Assembly: GCF_000612545.2 (NCBI RefSeq)
Contig: NZ_CP097800.1
Span: forward strand, 868,001-932,000
Reading direction: 5' to 3'
From: Streptomyces sp. PCS3-D2
Lineage (GTDB): Bacteria; Actinomycetota; Actinomycetes; Streptomycetales; Streptomycetaceae
DNA: 64,000 nt
In this document: one piece after another, positions 50,483 through 59,267 of the stretch
How the letters are laid out: each line of letters starts with the position of its first letter
Numbering within the stretch: the first letter of the stretch is position 1
Notes under the pieces: generated by a model
The model's database searches: none
Told to the model about the DNA's origin: nothing
What the model saw: only the letters and a program-made list of their open reading frames with translations
Made by a program: the position numbers and the translations under genes

Positions 50483-53104
50483 GTGACAGCCCCCTCCGAC
50501 CTGCTCCCCGACACCCGGACCGTCCCGTTCGCACTCGGCCTCGCCGCGCACGGCGACCGCACGGCGGTCATCACCGCCGACGGCCCGACGACGTACCGCG
50601 AACTCGCCGCGCGGGTGGACGAGACCGTGCACCGCCTCGGACGGGAACGCCGCCTGGTCCTGCTCGCCGGCGCGAACACGCTCGACGCCCTCGTCGTCCA
50701 CCTCGCGGCCCTCGCTTCCGGTCACCCCGTCCTGCTCGCGCCCGGCGGCCACCCCGAGGCCCTGCAGTCACTGATCGACGCGTACGACCCGGACGTCGTG
50801 GCCCGTCCCGACGGCGGGAAGTGGGTGCTCGACGAACGGCGCACGGTCTCGGCCCACACCCTGCACCCGGACCTCGCCCTGCTGCTGAGTACCTCCGGCT
50901 CCACCGGATCGCCCAAGCTCGTCCGGTTGTCGCACGAGAACCTCCAGTCCAATGCGGAGTCGATCGCCGAGTACCTGGGGATCCGGGACACCGACCGCGC
51001 GGCCACGACCCTGCCGATGCACTACTGCTACGGGCTTTCGGTCATCCACAGCCATCTGCTGCGCGGTGCCGGGCTGATCCTCACCGGCCTGTCCGTCGCG
51101 GACAGCTGCTTCTGGGAGCTGTTCCGCAGCTGCCACGGGACGACGTTCGCAGGCGTGCCGTACACCTTCGACCTCTTGGACCGGGTCGGCTTCGACACGA
51201 TGGAGCTCCCCCACCTGCGCTACGTGACCCAGGCCGGCGGACGGCTGGCACCCGAACGGGTCGAGCATTACGCGGCTCTCGGCCACGCTGCCGGCTGGGA
51301 GTTGTTCGTGATGTACGGCCAGACGGAGGCGACCGCCCGCATGGCCTACCTGCCGCCGCACCTGACCCGGACCCATCCCGGGGCCGCGGGGATACCGATC
51401 CCCGGCGGCTCCTTCCGTCTCCGCACCGTCCCCGACCGGCCCGGCGCGGACACCGGCGAACTGGTCTACACGGGCCCCAATGTGATGCTCGGCTACGCGC
51501 ACTCACCGGAGGACCTCGCCCTGGGCAGGACCGTGGACGAGCTCGCCACCGGCGACATAGCCCGGCTCTCCCCCGACGGACTCTACGAAATCGTGGGCCG
51601 CCGCAGCCGATTCGTGAAGATCCTCGGTCTGCGGATCGACCCCGGTCAGGTCGAAACCGTGCTCGCACGGAACGGCATCACGGCCGCGTGCGCGGGCGAC
51701 GACGAAGCGCTCGTCGTCGCAGCCGTCGCTGCACACGAAGCCGACACGGGGCCGATTCGAAAGCTCGTGGCGGACGCGTGCGGCCTGCCGGCGCACGCCG
51801 TCCAGGTCCGCATCGTGGCCGAACTGCCCCGCCTGGCCTCCGGCAAGCCCGACTACCGGGCGGTGCGCGAACTACGCCACTGCGCCGGTGCGGCCCCGCA
51901 CGGAACCGGGCCCGCCGCGGGCACGGACTCCGAGGACCTGTGCGCCCTCTACGCTTCGGTCCTCGACCGGCCCCGGGGGGAGGTGACCCGCAACAGCACC
52001 TTCGTCGGTCTGGGCGGCGACTCGCTCTCGTACGTGGAGATGTCCCTCCAGCTCGAAGAGCGCCTCGGTCACCTGCCCGCTGACTGGCACACGACGCCGA
52101 TCGGCGAGCTCAAGCCGCCCGAGCCGCAGCAGGTCCGATCACACCGGCGCACCCTGGAAACCAGCGTCGCCCTGCGCGCCATGGCGATCTTCTGCATCGT
52201 GGGCTCGCACATCCACGTCTTCGGGATCAAGGGCGGCGCACACTTGCTGCTCGCCCTCGCGGGCTACAACTTCGCCCGCTTCCACCTGACCGCCGCCGCC
52301 CGCCGAGAGCGCGTCCGCCGCATCTGGACCAGCATCGGCCGCGTCGCCCTGCCGAGCATCGCCTGGATCGGGCTGATCCTGCTCCTGAACGACGACTACA
52401 CCCTGGCCAATCTCGCCCTGCTCGACAGCGTCCTCGGGCCGGAGGACAGCAAGACGGGTATGCACTTCTGGTTCATCGAGGCCCTGGTCTACATCCTGGT
52501 CGCCGCTGTCGGCCTCCTCGGCCTGCCCCTCGTGGACCGGGTGGAGCGGCGCTTCCCGTACGGCCTGCCGCTGACGATCGCGGCCCTGGGCCTGCTCACC
52601 CGCTACGACCTCCTCGGTCTCCCGGCCCGTGCCGAGATCCCGGACGCCATCACGGTCTTCTGGTTGTTCGCCCTGGGCTGGGCGGCGGCGAAGGCCGCCA
52701 CCGCGCGCCGGCGGCTGGCGGTCACCGCCGCGGCGCTGGCGACGGTGCCCGGCTTCTTCCCCGGCGACCCCGGACGGGAAGCGATCATCGTCGCCGCCTT
52801 CGCGCTCCTGGTGTGGGTCCCCGCGCTGCCCGGCCACGAACGCGCCAACCGACTGGCCGGTCTCCTGGCAAGCAGCTCGCTGTACATCTACCTGACGCAC
52901 TGGCAGATCTTCCCTCTGATCGCAGGGTTCTCCAGGCACCTGGCGTTCGCGGCCTCCCTGGTGTTCGGCATCGCCTACGCGGCCGGCGTCACCCGGCTGA
53001 CGCGAGGATTCCGCCTCTCCGGCTGCCTGGCCGCCCTGCGCACCGGCCGGAGCGGCGGGCGGAAACCGGCGACCGCCGCCGACCGGCGCGTGCAGGTGCA
53101 CTGA
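50483..53104 (+). CDS. Adenylation-carrier-membrane acyltransferase fusion
   Basis: 873 residues. An N-terminal AMP-binding/adenylation domain (about 1-460; LLSTSGSTGSPKLVRLSHEN, MYGQTEATARMAYLPP, ELATGDIARLSPDG, LPRLASGKPDYRAV with the A10 Lys) is followed by a carrier domain (STFVGLGGDSLSYVEMSLQL, Ser attachment site). The C-terminus is a polytopic acyltransferase-3 domain (about 555-865; LRAMAIFCIVGSHIHVFGIK, then about ten hydrophobic segments). It should activate an acyl or amino acid, load it on the carrier and transfer it at the membrane. GTG 50483 is the only start compatible with the iron box position. Substrate unknown. Confidence 0.85.
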   Translation: MTAPSDLLPDTRTVPFALGLAAHGDRTAVITADGPTTYRELAARVDETVHRLGRERRLVLLAGANTLDALVVHLAALASGHPVLLAPGGHPEALQSLIDAYDPDVVARPDGGKWVLDERRTVSAHTLHPDLALLLSTSGSTGSPKLVRLSHENLQSNAESIAEYLGIRDTDRAATTLPMHYCYGLSVIHSHLLRGAGLILTGLSVADSCFWELFRSCHGTTFAGVPYTFDLLDRVGFDTMELPHLRYVTQAGGRLAPERVEHYAALGHAAGWELFVMYGQTEATARMAYLPPHLTRTHPGAAGIPIPGGSFRLRTVPDRPGADTGELVYTGPNVMLGYAHSPEDLALGRTVDELATGDIARLSPDGLYEIVGRRSRFVKILGLRIDPGQVETVLARNGITAACAGDDEALVVAAVAAHEADTGPIRKLVADACGLPAHAVQVRIVAELPRLASGKPDYRAVRELRHCAGAAPHGTGPAAGTDSEDLCALYASVLDRPRGEVTRNSTFVGLGGDSLSYVEMSLQLEERLGHLPADWHTTPIGELKPPEPQQVRSHRRTLETSVALRAMAIFCIVGSHIHVFGIKGGAHLLLALAGYNFARFHLTAAARRERVRRIWTSIGRVALPSIAWIGLILLLNDDYTLANLALLDSVLGPEDSKTGMHFWFIEALVYILVAAVGLLGLPLVDRVERRFPYGLPLTIAALGLLTRYDLLGLPARAEIPDAITVFWLFALGWAAAKAATARRRLAVTAAALATVPGFFPGDPGREAIIVAAFALLVWVPALPGHERANRLAGLLASSSLYIYLTHWQIFPLIAGFSRHLAFAASLVFGIAYAAGVTRLTRGFRLSGCLAALRTGRSGGRKPATAADRRVQVH

Positions 53105-53160
53105 GCGCCCGCACGCCCCGTGCGCCGAAGGCCGAGTGCACGAGGACCGAGGGCTCTGCC

Positions 53161-53433
53161 GTGACGGACGGACCCGCCCTGCTCTGCTGGCTCGTCCTCA
53201 ACGCCTTCGCCACCGCCCCCGTCGACACCCTCACCTGGGAAGCCCCCTACGACCTGGGCCGGATCGTGTGCCTCCTCGCGGCCGCCTGCAGCGGAACCGT
53301 CCTCGCCCGACTCTCCCACGCCCGCTCCGCCTACCACCGGGTGACCCCGCAGCCGCCGGGCCCGCGGCAGCCCGCACCCTCGCGGGCCGTCACGACGCCT
53401 CCGCCTTCCGGCGCGGGCGCCGGGCCCGGGTGA
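53161..53433 (+). CDS. Possible small membrane protein
   Basis: 90 codons from GTG 53161: PALLCWLVLNAFATAPVDTL, a second hydrophobic segment GRIVCLLAAACSGTVLARLS, then a Pro-rich tail. Third positions are G/C-rich. It lies 56 bases after the acyltransferase fusion on the same strand. No family recognised. Confidence 0.45.
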   Translation: MTDGPALLCWLVLNAFATAPVDTLTWEAPYDLGRIVCLLAAACSGTVLARLSHARSAYHRVTPQPPGPRQPAPSRAVTTPPPSGAGAGPG

Positions 53434-53464
53434 CCACGAGGATCCGCGGGGCGGTGGCTGGTGG

Positions 53465-54535
53465 TCATCCCCCGCCCCCTTCGGCACCGACGGCGGCCAG
53501 GAATCGCTCCTGGTCGGCCAGGAACCCCTCGGCGAACAGGGACCGGGGCGCGCACAACGCGGTCAGGGCCAGGCGCAGCGGCGAGTTCTCCACGGCATGT
53601 CCGACCATGCCGTGGGTGGCGTCGGGGTAGTGGGCGACGCGCAGGGCCGGTCCGGGCAGCAGGCGGCGGTACGCGGCCTCGGTCTCGGCGGTGTCGACGT
53701 TGAGGTCGTGTCCGGCGAGCACCAGCAGGACGGGGGTGCCGCGCAGGGCCGGCAGGTCGGAGCTCGCGTCGACCGTGTGGTTCCTGGAGACGAACCGCCA
53801 GCGGGCTGCGGTCATGCCCTGCGGGTCGCCGACGGCGCGGAGGTACTCCTCGTAGGAGGCTCCGCGCCGGAGGAGTTCCAGGACGGTCTCGCGGCGGCCC
53901 AGGGCGGTGGCGACTTCCGCGTCGGACGCCCCGTCCCGCTCCAGTTCGGCAAGGAGGTTGTAGCGGCCCTGCCGGTGCCAGTTGACGGCGGGTGAGACGG
54001 CGATCGCGAACCGGACACCGCGGTCCCTGGCGGCGATCTTGGGCAGGACCCAGCCGGCCTGGCTGGCACCCCACAGTCCGACCCTGTCGCCGTCGACGTC
54101 CGGGCGCTGCCGGGCCCAGGCGATCGCGGCGGCGGCTTCGGCGGCGCGGTCGTCCATGCTCTGGTCGAGCCAGTCGCCGGGCGCACCGCCGACGCCCGGT
54201 TTGTTCCAGGACAGCGAGGCGTACCCGGCACGGGCGAAGGCCTCCCACATCGGGCGGTAGAAGGTGTCGTGGGTGGCGTCCACCGGCCCGTCACCGTGTA
54301 CGAACACCACCAGCGGGAAGGGCCCCTTGCCCCGCTCGGGCAGGGCAAGGACGCCGTCCAGTGCGCGCCCGTCCTGACGTATCACCACCTGTTCCTCGCG
54401 CAGTTCGTAGGTGTTCTGCCACACCACCAGCCCGCCCAGACCCGCCGCCACGACGGCCAGCGCGGCCAGCGCCGCGAGCACGGCCCGCAGCACCCGGCGC
54501 CGCCGCGGCGAGCGCACCGCACGCACGCGTTCCAT
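53465..54535 (-). CDS. Membrane-anchored alpha/beta hydrolase
   Basis: 356 residues. An N-terminal helix (LRAVLAALAALAVVAAGLGG) anchors it. The hydrolase core has an oxyanion segment VVFVHGDGPVDATHD, the nucleophile elbow GLWGASQAGWV, the acid near VLAGHDLNVD and the His in YPDATHGMVG. This fits the dienelactone-hydrolase/prolyl-oligopeptidase-like S9-type esterases. Divergent from the GNAT gene. Confidence 0.85.
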   Translation of the reverse strand: MERVRAVRSPRRRRVLRAVLAALAALAVVAAGLGGLVVWQNTYELREEQVVIRQDGRALDGVLALPERGKGPFPLVVFVHGDGPVDATHDTFYRPMWEAFARAGYASLSWNKPGVGGAPGDWLDQSMDDRAAEAAAAIAWARQRPDVDGDRVGLWGASQAGWVLPKIAARDRGVRFAIAVSPAVNWHRQGRYNLLAELERDGASDAEVATALGRRETVLELLRRGASYEEYLRAVGDPQGMTAARWRFVSRNHTVDASSDLPALRGTPVLLVLAGHDLNVDTAETEAAYRRLLPGPALRVAHYPDATHGMVGHAVENSPLRLALTALCAPRSLFAEGFLADQERFLAAVGAEGGGG

Positions 54536-54564
54536 CCGCCCCCCAAAGAACTATCGATTCACTA

Positions 54565-54587
54565 ACGGTCGTTCTTCATTCGACCGT
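54565..54587. promoter_or_regulatory. Inverted repeat between hydrolase and GNAT/PaaX genes
   Basis: ACGGTCG (54565-54571), nine bases, CGACCGT (54581-54587), in the AT-rich divergent promoter region. A likely operator for the PaaX-type regulator encoded in the same locus. Confidence 0.5.
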
Positions 54588-54634
54588 ATTATGTTCATAC
54601 GAAAACTGCCATGCGTAGACCGCGAGGAGGACTC

Positions 54635-55291
54635 ATGGAACCGGCAGCAGAATCCGAGGCGGAATCCGCGGCGGTCGTGATCCGGCGCGGCGTGCCGCGC
54701 GGGGCCGAGGCGCAGGTCGCCGAGCTGTACTGGGAGGCCTTCGGCCGCAAGCTCGGCGCCGCCCTGGGCCCGCCCGAGCGCGGCCGGGACTTCATCGCCG
54801 CCCATCTCCACCACGACCGCGGCGTCGTCGCCCTCACCCCGGGCGGCGACCGTGTCGTGGGCGTGGCCGGCTACCGGCTCGGCGGACGCGCGCTGACGGG
54901 CGGCGGCCTGCGCGAGGTGCTCGGCTCCTACGGGCCCTTCCGCGGCCTGCCCCGGCTCGCTGTCCTGGCCCTGCTCGAACGCACCCCGGAGCCGGGGGAA
55001 CTGGTGATGGACGGGATCGCCGTCGACCCCGCGCACCGCGGCACGGGCATCGGCAGCCGCCTGCTGACGGAGGTCGCGGCCCTCGCGGCCGAACACCGGT
55101 GCACCCGCGTCAGACTGGACGTCATCGACGTCAACCCCCGGGCCCGGGCCCTGTACGAGCGGCACGGCTTCAGCGCCGTGCGGACCGAGCAGACCCCGTA
55201 CCTGAAGCGTCTCATGGGCTTCGGCGCGGTGACCACGATGCACCGAGCAGCCGGGGCACGCCCCGGCCACACCAGGGAGCAGCAGCGATGA
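54635..55291 (+). CDS. GNAT-family acetyltransferase
   Basis: 218 residues, ATG 54635 with GAGGAGG upstream. The acetyl-CoA-binding motif A is LVMDGIAVDPAHRGTGIGSR; motif B is ARALYERHGFSAVRTEQTPY. The in-frame ATG at 54611 has no ribosome site. The stop overlaps the PaaX-like start (ATGA), so the two are co-translated. Substrate unknown. Confidence 0.9.
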   Translation: MEPAAESEAESAAVVIRRGVPRGAEAQVAELYWEAFGRKLGAALGPPERGRDFIAAHLHHDRGVVALTPGGDRVVGVAGYRLGGRALTGGGLREVLGSYGPFRGLPRLAVLALLERTPEPGELVMDGIAVDPAHRGTGIGSRLLTEVAALAAEHRCTRVRLDVIDVNPRARALYERHGFSAVRTEQTPYLKRLMGFGAVTTMHRAAGARPGHTREQQR

Positions 55292-56220
55292 CGAACCGAC
55301 CCGCGGCAGAGCCCGCCACCCCGGGCATCGGGACCCGGACCCTGGTGTTCGCCCTCGTCCGCGAGGACGGCACCGTCGACGCGGGCGAGCTGTACGACGT
55401 CGCCGAAACCCTCGGCATGACCGACCAGCAGGTCCGCCTCTGCCTCAAACGGCTCGTCGCCGAAGGCCGGTTCACCCAGGAGGGACGCGGCCGCAAGGCA
55501 CGCCTGCGCGCCACCGCCGACCCGACGGGCGCCGTCGCACCGGACGTCGAGTACGTCCGCCACGCCTACCGGCAGGACCGGGGCCTCGCCCCCTGGGACG
55601 GCAGTTGGCACCTGTTCGCCTTCGCCATCCCCGAGACCGCCCGGCAGTCCCGGGACGCCCTGCGCGACACCCTCCTGCACCTCGGTGCCGCCCCGCTCCA
55701 GGGCGGCCTGTACGTCGCCGCGCACGCGATCGGCGACCTCGTGGAGGCTCACGCCCGCCACCTCGGCGTCCTGCCCTCGCTCACCCGCCTCACCAGCCGG
55801 GACCTGCGAGTCGGTGAGGAGCGGGATCCCGCGCGGCTGGCCGCCCTCCTGTGGCCGCTCGACGCGATCGCCGAGCGGTACGAGGCGCTGGCCGGACTCG
55901 CCGCGGCCCGCCTGTCCGCTCCGGGCCGGCCCACCGGCACGGAGCGGCTGAGGTACGCCATCGAGCTCGCGGCGGCCTTCACCGCCGCCATGGAACCCGA
56001 CCCCCTGCTGCCCCCGGAGCTGCTGCCCCGGCCCTGGCCCGGCGCCCGCGCCCGCGCCCTGGCCGCCCGGTGCTGGGAAGCCCTGGGGGACGGCGCCCCG
56101 GACCGCGGCAGTCCGCGCCTGTTCCGCCTCTACGGCGAAGCCCTCGACACCCGGCCACCCGCCACCCTGGCCCCGGCGCGGACGACGGATGGCCCGGACG
56201 AACCTCCACGGAGCGGTTGA
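55288..56220 (+). CDS. PaaX-family transcriptional repressor
   Basis: 310 residues. An N-terminal winged helix (TLVFALVREDGTVDAGELYD; LGMTDQQVRLCLKRLVAEGR) is followed by the PaaX central domain (WDGSWHLFAFAIPETARQSR; LRDTLLHLGAAPLQGGLYVA) and the C-terminal helical domain. PaaX proteins repress phenylacetate-type catabolic genes and respond to acyl-CoA thioesters, but no such genes are here. It probably autoregulates through the inverted repeat at 54565-54587. Confidence 0.85.
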   Translation: MTNRPAAEPATPGIGTRTLVFALVREDGTVDAGELYDVAETLGMTDQQVRLCLKRLVAEGRFTQEGRGRKARLRATADPTGAVAPDVEYVRHAYRQDRGLAPWDGSWHLFAFAIPETARQSRDALRDTLLHLGAAPLQGGLYVAAHAIGDLVEAHARHLGVLPSLTRLTSRDLRVGEERDPARLAALLWPLDAIAERYEALAGLAAARLSAPGRPTGTERLRYAIELAAAFTAAMEPDPLLPPELLPRPWPGARARALAARCWEALGDGAPDRGSPRLFRLYGEALDTRPPATLAPARTTDGPDEPPRSG

Positions 56221-56300
56221 ACCCGCCGATCGCGGGGACGCGCCGAGCGGCGGACGGCGCTCCCCGCTGCCGACACGCCGGAGAGGTTGGAAGATGGATT

Positions 56301-59147
56301 ATGACCGTCTTCCTGGGACACCTGCGGCGCGTGCTGCCCGGCTCGGCCAAGCGCTCCGCCGCCGCCTCCCCAGAGCCGCACCCGGAAGATCGGCAGGAGC
56401 CGCGGGGAGGCGCCCGGACCCGGGAGAGCGGGGAGCGTCGGCCGCAGCGGCTGTCGGCCCTGCTGAGCGCGCGCAGCGTGGCCGGCGAGGTGTTTCTCCT
56501 CCAGCTCGTCCTGGTGGTGCTCCTGGTCGCGGCAGCGGTGGTGGCCCTCGTGGTGCAGGCCCGCAGCGACGCCATGTTGGACGCCCGGCACCGTACGCTC
56601 GCCGCCGCCGGTACGTTCGCGGAGTCCCCCGGCATCGTCGCCGCCCTGCGCAGTCCCGATCCGAGCGCCGTGCTCCAGCCCAGCGCCCAGGCGGCGCAGA
56701 AGGTCGCCGGTGTGGACGGCATCAACGTGTACACCCTCGACGGGGTCACCGTCGCCCACCGGGACCCCCGGCAGATCGGCAAGCGCGTGGTCGGCCCCTT
56801 CTCCAGGGCGGCGGCCGGCAACGCCTTCACCGAGACGTTCGAGGGCTCCCTGGGGCAGTCCGTGGTCTCGGCGGTCCCCGTCAAGGACTCCGAGGGCCGG
56901 GTCATCGCCGTCGTGTCCTCCCCGGTCACCGTCTCGAACGTGCAGAGCATGGTCAACCGGCAGCTGCCGGTGGTCCTCGGCGCCGCCGCCCTGGTGCTCG
57001 CCCTGTCCGCGGGCGGGACGGCCCTGGTGAGCCGTCGGCTGCTGCGCCGCACCCACGGCCTGGGGCCGGCGGAGATGACGCGGATGTACGAGCACCACGA
57101 CGCGGTGCTGCACGCGGTGCGGGAAGGCGTACTGATCGTCGGCGACGGCGGGCGCCTGCTGCTGGCCAACGACGAGGCGCGGCGTCTCCTGGAGCTGCCG
57201 GCGGACGCGGAGGGGCGGCCCGTCACGGAGCTGGGCCTGGAGCAGGCGACCGCCGCGTCGATCGCCTCGGGCCGTACCGCCACGGACGAGCTGCACGTGG
57301 CGGCCGACCGACTGCTGGCGGTGAACATCCGGCCCACCGCCCCCTTCGGGCAGGCCGGGACCGTGGTCACCCTGCGGGACACCACCGAGCTGCGGGCGCT
57401 CTCCGGCCGCGCCGAGGTGGCCCACGAGCGGCTGAAGCTGCTCTACGACGCGGGGGTGCGCATCGGTACGACGCTGGACGTGGAGCGCACCGCCGGGGAA
57501 CTGGCGGAGGTGGCGGTCCCGAGATTCGCCGACATCGCCTCGGTCGATCTGCTGGACCCGGTGCTGCACGGTGACGAGCCTCCCGAACCGGGCACGGAGA
57601 TGCGCCGGACCGCCGTGGTCGCCGCGATGGACACCCATCCGCTCTACCCCGTCGGCGAGCTGATCCGGTTCGTCCCCACGAGCCCCATGGCGATCGGGGT
57701 GGCCGGGGAGCACTCGGTACGGGTGGCGGACCTGCGAGGCAGCCGCGACTGGATGGCCCAGGACCCCGTGCGTTCGCAGCGCATGCTGGACCGGGGCGTC
57801 CACTCCGTGATCGCCGTTCCGCTGCGGGCCCGCGGCGTGCTGCTGGGGATGGCCGGCTTCTGGCGGGTCGAGCCCTCTCCGGCGTTCGAGGAGGAGGACG
57901 TGTCCTTCGCCGAGGAGCTGACCGCCCGGGCGGCCCTCTCCATCGACAACGCCCGCCGCTTCACGCGCGAGCACACCATGGCCGTCACGCTGCAGCGCAG
58001 CCTGTTGCCCCGGGGCGTGCCGGACCAGTCCGCGGTCGAGGTCGCCCACCGCTACCTGCCCGCCCAGGCGGGGGTGGGCGGCGACTGGTTCGACGTCATC
58101 CCGCTGCCCGGCGCCCGGGTGGCCCTGGTGGTGGGCGATGTCGTGGGGCACGGCCTGCACGCCGCCGCCACGATGGGCAGGCTGCGCACCGCCATGCACA
58201 ACTTCTCGACGCTCGACCTGCCCGCGGACGAGCTCCTGAGTCACCTGGACGAACTGGTCGCCCACATCGACACCGACGAGGGCGCCGGTGAGCAGGAGTG
58301 GCAGGGGCTGACCGGCGCCACCTGCCTGTGCGCCGTCTACGACTCCGTCTCCGGGCAGGTGACCGCCGCGACCGCCGGGCACCCGGGCCTCGCCGTCGTC
58401 CATCCCGACGGGACGGTTTCCTTCCCCGACCTTCCGGTCGCTCCGCCGCTGGGCCTGGGCGCCGGTCTGCCCATGGACACCGCGACGCTCACCGTGCCGG
58501 AAGGGTCCCAACTGGTGCTCTTCACCGACGGGCTGCTGGAGAGCCGCGACCAGGACGTCGACACGGGTCTGGCGGCACTCGGTGCGGCCCTCGCCGGGCC
58601 CGCCAGGACCCCGGAGGAGACCTGTGCGGCGGTGATCGGCGCGATGCTGCCGAGTCGGCAGAGTGACGACATCGCGCTGCTGGTGGCCCGCACCCGGCGG
58701 CTGGATCCCGGCCGGATCGCCGAGTGGGAGGTGGAGTCCGATCCGGCAGCGGTGTCCCCGGTGCGCAACGCCTGCGCCCGCCGGCTGGCGGAATGGGGCC
58801 TGGAGGACATCGCCTTCACCACGGAGCTCATCCTGAGCGAGCTGATCACCAACGCCGTCCGCTACGGGTCGCAGCCCATCCGGGTGCGACTGCTGTACGA
58901 CCGCAGCCTGGTCTGCGAGGTGTCCGACGGGTCCAGCACCTCCCCCCACCTGAGACGGGCCGAGGAGACCGACGAGGGCGGGCGCGGCTTGTTCCTGGTC
59001 GCGCAGTTCGCCGAGCGGTGGGGCACCCGCTACACCGCCCGCGGGAAGATCATCTGGAGTGAGCAGGCCCTCCAGGCCGGATCCGCCACGGCCGGGGAGG
59101 ATCTGGGGGCGGCGCTGCTCGCGGCCTGGGACGACGAGCCCTTCTGA
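56301..59147 (+). CDS. Membrane sensor with PAS, GAF, SpoIIE phosphatase and HATPase domains
   Basis: 948 residues. TM helix at about 68-90, extracytoplasmic sensor of the sCache type (NVYTLDGVTVAHRDPRQIGK), second TM (LPVVLGAAALVLALSAGGTA), PAS (AVREGVLIVGDGGRLLLAND), GAF (MLDRGVHSVIAVPLRARGVL), PP2C SpoIIE domain (VGGDWFDVIPLPGARVALVV; GDVVGHGLHAAATMGRLRTA; LLVARTRRLD) and a C-terminal HATPase_c2 anti-sigma kinase domain (LILSELITNAVRYG; GRGLFLVAQFAERWG). The full partner-switching output is in one chain. ATG 56301 has only a weak ribosome site. Confidence 0.9.
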   Translation: MTVFLGHLRRVLPGSAKRSAAASPEPHPEDRQEPRGGARTRESGERRPQRLSALLSARSVAGEVFLLQLVLVVLLVAAAVVALVVQARSDAMLDARHRTLAAAGTFAESPGIVAALRSPDPSAVLQPSAQAAQKVAGVDGINVYTLDGVTVAHRDPRQIGKRVVGPFSRAAAGNAFTETFEGSLGQSVVSAVPVKDSEGRVIAVVSSPVTVSNVQSMVNRQLPVVLGAAALVLALSAGGTALVSRRLLRRTHGLGPAEMTRMYEHHDAVLHAVREGVLIVGDGGRLLLANDEARRLLELPADAEGRPVTELGLEQATAASIASGRTATDELHVAADRLLAVNIRPTAPFGQAGTVVTLRDTTELRALSGRAEVAHERLKLLYDAGVRIGTTLDVERTAGELAEVAVPRFADIASVDLLDPVLHGDEPPEPGTEMRRTAVVAAMDTHPLYPVGELIRFVPTSPMAIGVAGEHSVRVADLRGSRDWMAQDPVRSQRMLDRGVHSVIAVPLRARGVLLGMAGFWRVEPSPAFEEEDVSFAEELTARAALSIDNARRFTREHTMAVTLQRSLLPRGVPDQSAVEVAHRYLPAQAGVGGDWFDVIPLPGARVALVVGDVVGHGLHAAATMGRLRTAMHNFSTLDLPADELLSHLDELVAHIDTDEGAGEQEWQGLTGATCLCAVYDSVSGQVTAATAGHPGLAVVHPDGTVSFPDLPVAPPLGLGAGLPMDTATLTVPEGSQLVLFTDGLLESRDQDVDTGLAALGAALAGPARTPEETCAAVIGAMLPSRQSDDIALLVARTRRLDPGRIAEWEVESDPAAVSPVRNACARRLAEWGLEDIAFTTELILSELITNAVRYGSQPIRVRLLYDRSLVCEVSDGSSTSPHLRRAEETDEGGRGLFLVAQFAERWGTRYTARGKIIWSEQALQAGSATAGEDLGAALLAAWDDEPF

Positions 59148-59267
59148 GGCCGGTGCGGTACGTCGCCCGGAGGACCGGCGGCGGCGCGGCCCGCCGGGAC
59201 TGCGCTGTCGCGGCCGACGCACGTACGCTGGCCTGGATCAGTACGTGCCGCCCGTTATGGAGCGTTT

